A DNA stretch of 64,000 nucleotides from Pseudalkalibacillus sp. SCS-8. GTDB taxonomy: Bacteria; Bacillota; Bacilli; Bacillales; Fictibacillaceae. The notes under the pieces are model-generated. The model ran no database searches, was not told the origin of the DNA, and saw only the letters and a program-made list of their open reading frames with translations. The stretch is taken from positions 2,728,001 through 2,792,000 of the forward strand of contig NZ_CP143541.1 in the NCBI RefSeq assembly GCF_040126055.1, given 5' to 3'. Positions 28,047 through 36,919 of the stretch are shown here, one piece after another (position 1 is the first letter of the stretch; every line of letters starts with the position of its first letter). A program made the translations under genes and the position numbers.

Positions 28047-28733
28047 TTACAACCAGATGGACATAATAGGAATCAACAGTGATGCGAGGATGGCAGAAAG
28101 GGTCATTGCGACTGAACTTATTGCAGCAGCCTGATGCCCATATTCCAGCGCTTTGGAGGTTCCAATGGCATGGGAGGCTGAACCAAGCCCAATTCCTTTT
28201 GCCATCTCGTGATCAATTTTGAACCATTTAAATACATATGGAGCAAGCATGACCCCACCTATGCCTGCAATCATGACAAAGGCGACTGCCAAAGAAGGCG
28301 TCCCGCCAGTCACGCGGGTGATTTCCATTGCCACAGGTGTGGTCACAGATTTTGGTAATACCGAGAAGACAACATTTTCTTTCATTCCTATCATTCTAGC
28401 AAACAAGAAACCTGACCCTATTCCGACGACGACACCACCAAAGATGCTGAATAGCAGTGGGAACATGGATTGCTTGATGACATTCCTGTATAGGTAGAGT
28501 GGATAGGCTAATGCAACAACTGCTGGTCCAAGCAATCGATCGACCCATTGGGCACCTACCATATATGAGTCATACGGGATACCGAAGAAGATGAGCACAA
28601 GAATGATAGTGCCTGTAGCTGTAATGATCGGAATTGTAAACGGGTGCTTCTTCCATTTATACAGGAAGGTGCCACCAATATAAACGCCAATCGTCATGAA
28701 AAGAAATAGGATTGAGTACAAATTAAGATCCAT
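28047..28733 (-). CDS. LrgB/CidB family membrane protein
   Basis: 228-aa protein with about seven hydrophobic segments and the LrgB signatures LLGPAVVALAYPLY, PKSVTTPVAMEI and GLGSASHAIGTSKA. Family members act in murein-hydrolase control or as pyruvate/3-hydroxypropionate facilitators (e.g. PftB). Overlaps the LrgA-like gene by 11 bp, so the two are translated together. Confidence 0.9.
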   Translation of the reverse strand: MDLNLYSILFLFMTIGVYIGGTFLYKWKKHPFTIPIITATGTIILVLIFFGIPYDSYMVGAQWVDRLLGPAVVALAYPLYLYRNVIKQSMFPLLFSIFGGVVVGIGSGFLFARMIGMKENVVFSVLPKSVTTPVAMEITRVTGGTPSLAVAFVMIAGIGGVMLAPYVFKWFKIDHEMAKGIGLGSASHAIGTSKALEYGHQAAAISSVAMTLSAILASLLIPIMSIWL

Positions 28734-29103
28734 GTTGATCCTTTCTTATTTCACGAAATTTCAACCATGTAAGAAGTTTAGCAGAGAAGACCATGACGAG
28801 AAGTGTGCTCAAAATGACAACGGGAATCAACAACAATCCCCTTCCTTGAAAAACGTGCCCGAATTCCATTACGCCGACTGTTACAGGAATGAAGAATAGG
28901 GGCAAATGAGCAAGTAAAAACTGACAACCTTCCTGTACCCACTTCAAAGGAAAAAGGTTCGTGACTAACAAGCTGAACAACACAAGCATTCCGATGATGC
29001 TGCCTGGTATCGGGAGGTTGAATACATTCTGTATGCCAATTCCGACAAGGTAAATCGCATACAGGAGTAACACCTGTAAGGTTCCAATTACAATCTTAAC
29101 CAC
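28723..29103 (-). CDS. LrgA/CidA family holin-like protein
   Basis: 126 aa, four hydrophobic segments with the family motif NLPIPGSIIGMLVLFSLL. Partner of the LrgB-like protein encoded next. GTG 29103 with GGAAG at 7 nt; its site lies in the last codons of thpR, making thpR-lrgA-lrgB one unit. Which of LrgA, CidA or PftA it matches best cannot be decided by eye. Confidence 0.88.
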   Translation of the reverse strand: MVKIVIGTLQVLLLYAIYLVGIGIQNVFNLPIPGSIIGMLVLFSLLVTNLFPLKWVQEGCQFLLAHLPLFFIPVTVGVMEFGHVFQGRGLLLIPVVILSTLLVMVFSAKLLTWLKFREIRKDQHGS

Positions 29104-29105
29104 TA

Positions 29106-29666
29106 TTAATCTTCCTTCCCTAAATGGAAGCGATGATAAGGGACATATTTCTGTACCCTTTGAGGATGGATTTCATACAAGAGAATTTCCTCCACAGTCC
29201 AACTACTACCTGTTAATTGCGTCGGCTCTGGTAGCTGTTCCGTAATCTCAGCGTTCCCTCCCCACCTTTTTCCAAGGGTGATATGCGGACGAAAAGGTCG
29301 ATCATCTGTTTTGAAGCCTGCTCGTTCACAGCTCTTTGTTGTTTTCTGTTGTAACTGGGTAAGTGCTGATGATTGTTCGACACCCAACCAACAGACCCGC
29401 GGTGTGTTCGGGTTACCAAACACACCAACAGAATCGATAGTCAATTCGAAAGGATGGACGTCGCTCTTTATGTGGTTTATATTTTGAACAAGCTGTTGTG
29501 CCTGATCCTCAGACGTTGCACCTAGAAAATTCAACGTTATATGATAATCCCCAGGAGATGTCCATTTTTTCAGTGGAAGAATCGTATTGATTTGCTCCGC
29601 ATAGCTATGTATCTGATGTTGTAATTCGTAGGGAATTGGTACTGCAAGGAATGTATGTCGTTCCAT
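29106..29666 (-). CDS. thpR: RNA 2',3'-cyclic phosphodiesterase (YtlP)
   Basis: 2H-superfamily phosphoesterase. Seen: 186 aa with two HxTx motifs, YHITLNFLG (about residue 43) and RPHITLGKRW (about 128). Cytosolic; physiological RNA substrate unknown. GGAGG lies 8 nt before the ATG. First gene before the lrgAB-like pair. Confidence 0.93.
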   Translation of the reverse strand: MERHTFLAVPIPYELQHQIHSYAEQINTILPLKKWTSPGDYHITLNFLGATSEDQAQQLVQNINHIKSDVHPFELTIDSVGVFGNPNTPRVCWLGVEQSSALTQLQQKTTKSCERAGFKTDDRPFRPHITLGKRWGGNAEITEQLPEPTQLTGSSWTVEEILLYEIHPQRVQKYVPYHRFHLGKED

Positions 29667-29790
29667 TTACCGAACCTCCATTTTCTCTATTCATAAGTCT
29701 ATCAGAAATAGGGAATGACTTGAATGTATACCATTCTGTGAAATTCGTCACCTATGTTTGATCAAGTAATTAGAGCTGTTTACTCGGCTT

Positions 29791-29799
29791 TGGTATAAT
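29791..29799 (+). promoter_or_regulatory. Extended -10 promoter of the cysteine synthase gene
   Basis: TGGTATAAT (TGn + TATAAT) with no good -35 box; about 35 nt before the chosen start. Confidence 0.6.
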
Positions 29800-29835
29800 G
29801 ATGAAGAAGTATTGAATGTAAAGGACGTGTTTTTA

Positions 29836-30774
29836 ATGCGTGTTGTTAATAGTATAGCTGAATTAATCGGTGATACTCCTTTTGTTAAATTGAATCGTCT
29901 GACGGATCCGAACGGTGCAGATGTTTATGTGAAATTAGAGTACTTTAACCCAAGCGGGAGTATTAAGGATCGCGCCGCTTACAATATGCTTGCTGAAGCT
30001 GAAAAAAAGAACCTCTTGAAAGAAGGTTCGACGATCATTGAACCGACATCTGGGAATACCGGTATCGGCCTGGCGATGAATGCCGCTGCTAAAGGCTACA
30101 AAGCCATTATCGTGATGCCAGATACGATGACCCAGGAAAGAATCAATCTTCTGAAGGCATATGGTGCCGAGGTTGTCCTGACACCTGGAGATGACAAAAT
30201 GCCTGGGGCAATTGAAAAGGCGAAGGAGCTAGCTGAAAAAATTCCGAACAGTTTCATGCCGATGCAGTTTGAAAACCCGGCGAACCCTGATGCCCATCGC
30301 CATACGACAGCAATGGAGATCCTAGAGGCAGCCAAAGTGATTGGAAAGAACTTCACAACATTCGTCGCACCAGCTGGTACAGGTGGGACGATTACAGGAA
30401 CAGGAGAGACATTAAAGAAACACATCCCTGATCTTGATATTAAAGTAGTTGAACCTGAAGGCTCCCCTGTCCTATCAGGCGGAAAGCCAGGGAAGCACAA
30501 GCTGGTCGGTACGAGTCCCGGTTTTATTCCAGAGATCTTGAACCAAAAGATTTACGATGAAATTATCCGAATTAAGGATGAGGAAGCGATTGAAACAGCA
30601 AGAAGCCTTGCGAGCCAAGAAGGGATCCTAGTCGGACCATCCTCTGGTGCTTCTGTGTATGCCGCTCTTCAAGCAGCTAAGAAGCTGACGAATGAGGATG
30701 TGGTCATTGCAATGACTTGTGATTCAGGCGAACGATATTTATCAAGTGACCTATTCGATTTTGAAGAAAAATAA
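29836..30774 (+). CDS. Cysteine synthase family protein (YtkP-like)
   Basis: PLP-dependent O-acetylserine sulfhydrylase fold: O-acetylserine + sulfide to cysteine. Seen: 312 aa; PLP lysine in NPSGSIKDRAA (about residue 43), PTSGNTGIGLAM, GTGGTITGTGE and GPSSGASVYAA. Start: ATG 29836 with AAGGA at 10 nt. B. subtilis has ytkP here, a cysK paralogue; whether this is the main or a paralogous enzyme is open. Own promoter and terminator. Confidence 0.9.
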   Translation: MRVVNSIAELIGDTPFVKLNRLTDPNGADVYVKLEYFNPSGSIKDRAAYNMLAEAEKKNLLKEGSTIIEPTSGNTGIGLAMNAAAKGYKAIIVMPDTMTQERINLLKAYGAEVVLTPGDDKMPGAIEKAKELAEKIPNSFMPMQFENPANPDAHRHTTAMEILEAAKVIGKNFTTFVAPAGTGGTITGTGETLKKHIPDLDIKVVEPEGSPVLSGGKPGKHKLVGTSPGFIPEILNQKIYDEIIRIKDEEAIETARSLASQEGILVGPSSGASVYAALQAAKKLTNEDVVIAMTCDSGERYLSSDLFDFEEK

Positions 30775-30784
30775 AGAGTATAGG

Positions 30785-30815
30785 AAAGGACCTCCATTGT
30801 GGAGGTCCTTTTTTG
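30785..30815 (+). terminator. Terminator of the cysteine synthase gene
   Basis: AAAGGACCTCC/GGAGGTCCTTT stem with T-run. Confidence 0.93.
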
Positions 30816-30918
30816 AGTCATCCTATTTCCGTATCCCTCATGTTTTCTCATTTGTGATAAAGGGTAAACGTTTCTATAAATATGAGTTCGAGAAATATTG
30901 TATAAAGGAGTTTTCTGA

Positions 30919-31119
30919 ATGCCTGCTAAAGAAATGGATACATTCAAATGGGAATTGAACCGCATCACCCGAAACTTCACAGAATTGGTGCATAGCTACG
31001 AGAAACTGGATCAAGGTGAAAAAGAATACGTGCACCATAATTATCCATTCACTTCAGAGCTTCCAGAATTGAAGAACCTGGTCGCGAAGTGGAATGATTC
31101 AATCAGCAGCAACAAGTAA
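30919..31119 (+). CDS. Small hypothetical protein, 66 aa
   Basis: Hydrophilic, helical 66-aa protein (MPAKEMDTFKWELNRITRNF...), no membrane segment or Cys pairs. AAGGAG lies 8 nt before the ATG and a terminator follows at once, so the gene is real. Family not recognised. Confidence 0.8.
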   Translation: MPAKEMDTFKWELNRITRNFTELVHSYEKLDQGEKEYVHHNYPFTSELPELKNLVAKWNDSISSNK

Positions 31120-31157
31120 GAGAGGGGAGCATTTTTTCACTCACCCTCTCTTTTTTT
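31118..31157. terminator. Terminator between the 66-aa gene and the MFS gene
   Basis: AGAGAGGG...CCCTCTCT stem followed by a long T-run; shared by convergent genes. Confidence 0.88.
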
Positions 31158-32322
31158 ATGCAAAAGCCCGCTCAGGCAGGAATCTCAAGTTCACGAGCAA
31201 GAGAACCAATCCTATGGTTGTTAATGCACCAAAGAAGAAATAGAGACCGAATAAAGAGAAGGTATCGTAAATGATGCCTCCAATAAAGGTACAGAACCAG
31301 CTGCCCAGCCCATTTCCCATCGAACTGTATAAAGCGACAGCCGTCGCCTTTACATCATCCGGGGCAATTTCCCTTACATATTGAAGTGCTGCAGGGATGA
31401 ACAAGCCAATTGAGAACCCTTGAGCAATCGTAGTTGCATAAACCCCTACTAATGTCGGTTCAGTAAAGTAATAGAACCATCTGATTGCAGAGATAAGCGC
31501 TGCCGCAATCAGGATCTTTTCATAGCCGAGCTTCCTGATCCATCCGCCTGAAAATTTCATGAAAGGTGCCTCACTTCCAGCGGCTAATAGAAAGGCGATC
31601 CCCACTCCTGCAAGTGTGCCGCCCAACTCTTGAATATATAATCCGAAGAAGAAGTTATTGGAATGAATCGGTCCGAACACTGAAAAAGTCGTCAATAAAA
31701 ACAGGATGAATTTCGGCATCTTTATCAATTTTACAAAGCCTGTCCGTAAGTCAACCTGCAATGAGTTGCTCTCTTTTGGCATTGAAAGGACAAAGATTGC
31801 GCAGATCAACAAGGCCGCTGTAAAGCCGTAGAAGATTAATGTGAGACCGAGCGTTTCAGCTAGTGAGCCCATCACATATACAGACAACGCGAATCCTACT
31901 GCACCCCATAACCGGAAGTTTCCATAGTCCTTTTTTTCAGCCATGACATAATTGAGCGTGATACTGTCTGATACCGGAACAATCGCACTCTGGAATGTGG
32001 CAAGTAAAATGGAAACAAAAATGAAGCCCCAATACGATTCCAAATATGCAAACGGTAACGCGAGAGCACCACTCAATATAAGCGTTAAGATGAGGACCCC
32101 TCTTGGACGCCTTGTATAGTCACAAATCAGCCCCCAAATCGGTTGAGCCACAATCATCACCACGGGACTGACGGACATGATGATCCCGATTTGTGTCCCC
32201 GTTAATCCGACCTCCTGCTTCAAATAGACACTCAATAACGGAAAAAGCGTACCGAAACCGAAGAAGATGAAAAAATAGAATAAGCTGATGTTCACAGATG
32301 TTTTTTCAAAAGAGTACTTCAT
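31156..32322 (-). CDS. MFS transporter (MFS_1-like, HcaT/nucleoside symporter-like)
   Basis: 388-aa, 12-segment major facilitator protein. Seen: MSVSPVVMIVAQPIWGLICD at the loop 2-3 motif, NYVMAEKKDYGNFRLWGAVGFA typical of the MFS_1-like family including HcaT, and duplicated six-helix halves. Substrate unknown. AGGAG is 9 nt upstream of the ATG. Confidence 0.85.
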   Translation of the reverse strand: MKYSFEKTSVNISLFYFFIFFGFGTLFPLLSVYLKQEVGLTGTQIGIIMSVSPVVMIVAQPIWGLICDYTRRPRGVLILTLILSGALALPFAYLESYWGFIFVSILLATFQSAIVPVSDSITLNYVMAEKKDYGNFRLWGAVGFALSVYVMGSLAETLGLTLIFYGFTAALLICAIFVLSMPKESNSLQVDLRTGFVKLIKMPKFILFLLTTFSVFGPIHSNNFFFGLYIQELGGTLAGVGIAFLLAAGSEAPFMKFSGGWIRKLGYEKILIAAALISAIRWFYYFTEPTLVGVYATTIAQGFSIGLFIPAALQYVREIAPDDVKATAVALYSSMGNGLGSWFCTFIGGIIYDTFSLFGLYFFFGALTTIGLVLLLVNLRFLPERAFA

Positions 32323-32475
32323 AGTGTTGTTCTCCTGACTGTGCCGTTGTTGTTCATTACTCTGTCGATTGTATCGTACCCATTTGAAATTGGGAATAGT
32401 TGATTGGTTGTTAATTTTGCAGCTTAATTGTATGATTATGGAAAATCTGTGTACAAGGAGGCATGTGTATAGGAA

Positions 32476-33381
32476 ATGAAGAAAACGCGTAGTGAGTCAA
32501 AAGAATTGAGGGTTATGAAACTGTTGGAAGCCCGAATGGATTTAAGTGAACCCGATCGAAGCTATCTTTTGAGTTTAAAGAAAGGCTATGAAGGAGAGTG
32601 TAAGTTTGACGGTTTGGTTGCCCCTTTTTTTGGTGGACGAATCGTTCTCAACGACCTATTGCTCGAGCATAAGAACACAGTTTTTCAAATTGATTCATTG
32701 GTACTCAGCTCCTCTATGATTGACATGTTCGAAGTGAAAAATTACGAAGGTGACTACTATGTCGATGGAGAGCACTGGTACCCCCTTCACGGTAACGAGA
32801 TTAAGAACCCCCTGCATCAAATACAACGATCCACCCTACTACTCCGCGATCTATTAAAAGGCTTAGGCATTAAACTCCCGGTTGAATCCCACCTCGTTTT
32901 TGTGAACCCCGAGTTCCAGCTATATAAAGCTCCTGTTGATCAATCCATTGTTTATCCCGCCCAATTGAACCGATTTTTCTCGAAAATGCAAAAAGAGCGC
33001 TCGTTTCTGAAGGAGTACCACTATGACATCGCTAAACAGCTGCTCGCCCTCCAATTGGCGGACGTCCCCTCCTTTCGATTACCAAAGTATGATTATCCCC
33101 AATTGAAAAAAGGAATACCGTGTTTGGCATGTGGTCAGATGTATGGTGAGTTAGCCAAAACGAGATTGGTCTGTAAAAACTGCGGCGGTTGCGAAGACTA
33201 CGAGCCAGCGGTGTTGCGAGCCGTCGAGGAATTCCAGTTGCTGTTTCCGGAGATGAAGGTCACGACCAACGCCATTCATGAGTGGTGTGGGGTGGTGAAG
33301 AAAAGACTAACTATCCGTAATGTGCTAGCGAGGAATTACAATCGAGTAGGTCATGGAAGGCACTCGTATTATCTTTCATGA
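32476..33381 (+). CDS. NERD-domain protein with C-terminal zinc ribbon and helical domain
   Basis: 301 aa. Seen: NERD (nuclease-related) domain at about residues 35-150 with GYEGECKFD, QIDSLVLSSS and FEVKNYEGDYYV (Asp and Glu-x-Lys as in PD-(D/E)xK nucleases); a zinc-ribbon CLACG...CKNCGGC near 215-240; and a C-terminal helical region. Known: NERD proteins are likely DNA-processing factors. The ATG lacks a well-spaced binding site (AAGGAGG is 14 nt away). Its 3' end runs directly into the 52-bp array. Confidence 0.83.
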   Translation: MKKTRSESKELRVMKLLEARMDLSEPDRSYLLSLKKGYEGECKFDGLVAPFFGGRIVLNDLLLEHKNTVFQIDSLVLSSSMIDMFEVKNYEGDYYVDGEHWYPLHGNEIKNPLHQIQRSTLLLRDLLKGLGIKLPVESHLVFVNPEFQLYKAPVDQSIVYPAQLNRFFSKMQKERSFLKEYHYDIAKQLLALQLADVPSFRLPKYDYPQLKKGIPCLACGQMYGELAKTRLVCKNCGGCEDYEPAVLRAVEEFQLLFPEMKVTTNAIHEWCGVVKKRLTIRNVLARNYNRVGHGRHSYYLS

Positions 33382-33793
33382 TGTCGCATAGAGAGTTATG
33401 CGTACCCCATATTGCATTTTTCTCGTATTCGGGGACGCATGAGCCCTTCTTGCGTCCCTCATTTTGCGTTTTCCTTGTTTTCGGGGACGCATGAGACCTT
33501 CTTGCGTCCCTCATTTTGCGTTTTCCTTGTTTTCGGGGACGCATGAGCTCTTCTTGCGTCCCTCATTTTGCGTTTTCCTTGTTTTCGGGGACGCATAAGA
33601 CCTTCTTGCGTCCCTCATTTTACGTTTTCCTCGTTTTCGGGGACGCATAAGACCTTCTTGCGTCCCTCATTTTGCGTTTTCTCGTTTTCGGGGACGCATG
33701 AGCCCTCCTTGCGTCCCTCATTTTGCGTTTTCCTCATTTTCGGGGACGCATGAGCTCTTCTTAATTCTCTCATTGTGCATTTGTACTGGATTT
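33379..33793. repeat. Tandem array of 52-bp hairpin units (8 units)
   Basis: GGGGACGCAT starts at 33431, 33483, 33535, 33587, 33639, 33690 and 33742: spacing 52 bp, once 51. Each unit has GGGACGCA...TGCGTCCC, an 8-bp perfect stem with an 11-nt loop, then a T/C-rich stretch. A degenerate first unit (33379-33430) keeps a different stem, GCATA/TATGC; the last unit has lost its right arm. The array begins at the NERD-gene stop codon and ends before the pepV terminator. Open frames through it are by-products of repetition. Confidence 0.93.
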
Positions 33794-33805
33794 CTCTCCA
33801 TCAAT

Positions 33806-33836
33806 AAAAAAACCGAGTACATCCGTACTCGGTTTC
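33806..33836. terminator. Terminator of pepV
   Basis: AAACCGAGTAC/GTACTCGGTTT stem flanked by A- and T-runs. Confidence 0.92.
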
Positions 33837-33852
33837 TCCCAATCAAATCTCC

Positions 33853-35256
33853 TTACTTCGCCAGCTCATAGATTGCTTGGGCGTAGATTGCGGTTGCTTT
33901 CATCAGGTTTTCGATGTCGATGTACTCGTCTTTCTGGTGAGCCAACTCGTCCTCACCTGGGAACAAGGCGCCGAACGCAACGCCTGCATCCAATGATCGG
34001 GCATAAGTGCCGCCGCCAATCGAGATCAGGTAGCCCTCTTCTCCCGTTTGCTCCTCATAGACGGACATCAGAGTCTTAATCAACGGATGATCTTCAGCAA
34101 CATGGTGCGGTCCCAAATGCTCAATCTCGTTCAGCTCATAACCGAACTCCGATCCCGCTTTCTCCAATACGCCACGAGTCCGATCGAAGTCATGCGACAC
34201 TGGGTAACGGAGGTTCATCCCGATTTTGCCGCCTTCCTCAACGGAATACCGCATGATTCCGGCGTTCAACGTCAACGGACCGCTCACTTCATCAGAATCC
34301 GCGATCTGCAACTTTGCACCTTCCGTATCCGCAGTCAGATATTCACTCACAAGGCTGATGAACGCTCCACCGTCGCCTTCAAATGAAAAAGCGGATAAAA
34401 ACTCGGCCAGGAACAGTCCTGCGTTTTTTCCAGTCTCAGGTTTACTGCCGTGTACCGATACACCTTCCAGTTTAAACGTATAGCGACCATCTGCCTCCAC
34501 AAGCTCGCCGGTCAAACCGGTATCAGCTAAAAACGAGTTAAACGATGCCTCCACGTCATCAGACAGGCCATCAACTACCGCTTCAGCGTAGTCTGGCACC
34601 ATGTTCAGCCTTCTCCCTGAATCGAACGACAACAAACGAGCTCCCTCACCAGAGCCTGCTCCTTCAACGCGAGTCTGTTTCCATTCACAATCAAAGATTC
34701 CTTTTTCCGCGTATATAATTGGGAAATCCGCATCCGGCGCAAAACCGATCGTCGGCATTTCTTCATGCTTGAAATAGTGCTTCACACAGCGCCAGTTGCT
34801 CTCTTCGTCAGTACCGAAAATAATACGGACGCGCTTCTTCACATCAAGACCGAGCTCCTTGACGATTTTCATCGCATAATACGCTGCCATCGTTGGTCCT
34901 TTATCATCGATTGCTCCACGAGCATAAATACGGCCATCACGGATTTCAGCTGCAAATGGATCAGAGCTCCAACCGTCTCCAGCGGGTACAACATCCAGGT
35001 GGCACAGCACACCGACGAGATCTTGTCCTTCACCGAATTCCAAGTGACCGGCATATCCATCTACATTTTTACTTGCAAAGCCGTCAGCTTCCCCTTTTGC
35101 CAAAAAGTGCGTGAGAGCGCGGTTAATTCCTTCTCCGAATGGAGCAGCTTCCCTGGCACTCTCCGGATCTAGGACACTTTCGATTTGTAACAGCTCCTGG
35201 AGGTCGTTAATCAGATCCTCTTTCCGCTTCTCTACTTCCTGTTTCCAGTCAATCAT
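33853..35256 (-). CDS. pepV: Dipeptidase PepV (YtjP), M20 family
   Basis: Zn dipeptidase acting on a broad range of dipeptides in the cytosol. Seen: 467 aa; GVLCHLDVVPAGDGW (His-x-Asp ligands), YARGAIDDKGPTMAAYYAMK, catalytic FGTDEESNW (Glu-Glu), FAPDADFP, and C-terminal IGGGTYARSL. B. subtilis ytjP is in the same place. AAGGGGATG precedes the ATG. Confidence 0.94.
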   Translation of the reverse strand: MIDWKQEVEKRKEDLINDLQELLQIESVLDPESAREAAPFGEGINRALTHFLAKGEADGFASKNVDGYAGHLEFGEGQDLVGVLCHLDVVPAGDGWSSDPFAAEIRDGRIYARGAIDDKGPTMAAYYAMKIVKELGLDVKKRVRIIFGTDEESNWRCVKHYFKHEEMPTIGFAPDADFPIIYAEKGIFDCEWKQTRVEGAGSGEGARLLSFDSGRRLNMVPDYAEAVVDGLSDDVEASFNSFLADTGLTGELVEADGRYTFKLEGVSVHGSKPETGKNAGLFLAEFLSAFSFEGDGGAFISLVSEYLTADTEGAKLQIADSDEVSGPLTLNAGIMRYSVEEGGKIGMNLRYPVSHDFDRTRGVLEKAGSEFGYELNEIEHLGPHHVAEDHPLIKTLMSVYEEQTGEEGYLISIGGGTYARSLDAGVAFGALFPGEDELAHQKDEYIDIENLMKATAIYAQAIYELAK

Positions 35257-35280
35257 CGTTTCTCATCCCCTTATTGTTGC

Positions 35281-36291
35281 TTATGTGCGTATCTTATCAT
35301 AGGTCTCTTTATCACATATGACAAACAGTCGTGCATCCTTAGGGATCTTTTCGTCAAGCCTGCGGTTGATGTCCATTTTTTGTCCATCCGCAATGAGCGT
35401 CGCACCTTCAGCAAGCAAGTCATTGAAGGCATCCCGATAGGTTTTCCATTCAGGGTGTGCTTTTATCTCATAAATATTATCTCCGATTCCGTGGCTCATC
35501 AACTGACTGAAAATCTTAGAAATCCCATTCGTAATCGCTGACCGGACAGCCAGCCTTGAAATCGTTTCGTTCGATAGGATAAATTCGTCCACTTTAACAT
35601 GTCTGAAGTTCTTAATATGATCTTCGTTCAAAATCTCTACCGTGCTATGGATATCTGGTGAAAGTCTTTCAATCGTCGTTACGGTGAGCAAAGTCTTTCC
35701 ATCCGTCAAAAGCGGATCTTGTATCGAATCGTCTGCGAATAATAGGACGGCAGCAGCCTTAGGTAGATTCGCCTGCATTAATACTTCTTCTTCAGCTGGA
35801 TTTCCCTGGACGTAATGGACGAGTTCATGTAGATAAGGAACCTTATTCAATTTATCTATAATGACAATCTCCCGAAAGTTATCCGTTTGCAAAATCTCTT
35901 CGATCGCGAATTTCGCTTTCTGAGACCATCCGATAATGACAATATGGTCCGTGCCTTTAAATGCCAATAGTCCTTCCTCCTTCCTTCGTCTGAATGCTCC
36001 AAAGCCATCCACAACTTTACCAATGACTACACCAATCAAACCAATCCCGATTATGTATAAAAACATGGCATATATCCGACCTCCGACTGACACAGGTGAG
36101 ATGTCGCCATAGCCGACAGTCGTGACGGTGGTCATGACCCACCACAGTGAGTCGAACAGGGTAGTGAACGTTTCCGGTTCAAGGATAATCATCATTAGAG
36201 AACTAATTAGTACCATCAAGACACTTACTGTAAAAAGCACCCAGTTACTTAATTCAATTACTTTGACTCTTAACCATTTAAAAAATTGCAC
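35281..36291 (-). CDS. Potassium channel with TrkA-N domain
   Basis: Two-helix K+ channel fused to a cytoplasmic RCK/TrkA-N domain, of the YugO type. Seen: TM1 near residues 10-35, pore helix and selectivity filter TTVGYGDISP (about 65-75), TM2, then the Rossmann fold HIVIIGWSQKAKFAIEEIL, and a C-terminal regulatory part. Start: GTG 36291 with AAAGGAGG at 5 nt; upstream in-frame ATGs (36309, 36312) precede the binding site and are rejected. 336 aa. Confidence 0.9.
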   Translation of the reverse strand: MQFFKWLRVKVIELSNWVLFTVSVLMVLISSLMMIILEPETFTTLFDSLWWVMTTVTTVGYGDISPVSVGGRIYAMFLYIIGIGLIGVVIGKVVDGFGAFRRRKEEGLLAFKGTDHIVIIGWSQKAKFAIEEILQTDNFREIVIIDKLNKVPYLHELVHYVQGNPAEEEVLMQANLPKAAAVLLFADDSIQDPLLTDGKTLLTVTTIERLSPDIHSTVEILNEDHIKNFRHVKVDEFILSNETISRLAVRSAITNGISKIFSQLMSHGIGDNIYEIKAHPEWKTYRDAFNDLLAEGATLIADGQKMDINRRLDEKIPKDARLFVICDKETYDKIRT

Positions 36292-36619
36292 GTTATCCTC
36301 CTTTCTCATCAATGAAATGGTATGATATGGATTCCCTTTGAACTATTTACAGAATTATTATACAATATTTCTAACTAGGAGGTGGGGGTTGACAATCCAT
36401 TAATCCACTCGAAAAAGGGGTTCGGAGTGGAAGTGAAAACAAGGTCAATTGGATGGACAGCAACACATTACCATCTTTCTCATCAGTTTCGTCCCATTGA
36501 AAACGTTTTATGCCTAATGTACCTGTATTGTACAAAGATTTCAACAAACGCTTAATACAGACTTAACAAATTTTAGGTACACTGAGCATGAATCGTTAAT
36601 TAAGGTAAGGAGTGGTTGT
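36292..36619. other. 328-bp intergenic region, divergent control region
   Basis: Between the channel gene and ytzE. Contains AGGAGGTG (36379-36386) not followed by a plausible gene, and TTGAAAACGTTTTA near 36498, a cre-like site lacking the conserved C. Nothing else recognised. Confidence 0.35.
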
Positions 36620-36841
36620 TTGAGTCCTTCGACTGAACGTATGTTGAACCGTGTAAAGGCAATCTATTTGTTTATCAATGATTTTGGCCCGGTAACAACT
36701 CAGCAGCTTGTCGACGAATTCGGTACGACAAAGAGAACGATTCAGCGAGATTTAAACGTACTAACGTATAACAACCTAGTAGACAGTCCCACAAGGGGAA
36801 TGTGGGAAACAACGTCCCGGAAAGTGAAAATAGCTCAATAA
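36620..36841 (+). CDS. ytzE: DeoR-type HTH protein YtzE
   Basis: 73 aa consisting only of a winged helix: VKAIYLFINDFGPVTTQQLV and TTKRTIQRDLNVLTYNNLV recognition helix. No effector domain. Start TTG 36620 with AAGGAG at 8 nt. Matches B. subtilis ytzE in size and place (after ytjP). Targets unknown. Confidence 0.88.
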   Translation: MSPSTERMLNRVKAIYLFINDFGPVTTQQLVDEFGTTKRTIQRDLNVLTYNNLVDSPTRGMWETTSRKVKIAQ

Positions 36842-36848
36842 GAAATAA

Positions 36849-36884
36849 AAAAGGGAGTGACCTTTACAGAAGGTCACTCCCTTT
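36849..36884 (+). terminator. Terminator of ytzE
   Basis: AAAGGGAGTGACCTT/AAGGTCACTCCCTTT stem. Confidence 0.92.
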
Positions 36885-36919
36885 CCTGTTTGCATGCCTT
36901 TCAGGTTTCTTTCGTCCAA

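Noticed and set aside
33311-33753. Open frames with repeated peptides on both strands of the 52-bp array (33311-33544 minus, 33568-33753 plus)
   Set aside because: They arise because the repeat lacks stops in those frames; no ribosome binding sites, frames break at the 51-bp unit.
33379-33793. CRISPR array
   Set aside because: Repeats are contiguous with no unique spacers of even length, and no cas genes are present.
36379-36570. Short ORF after AGGAGGTG upstream of ytzE
   Set aside because: The frame beginning after the site stops within a few codons; the 42-codon GTG frame further on has no recognisable product.
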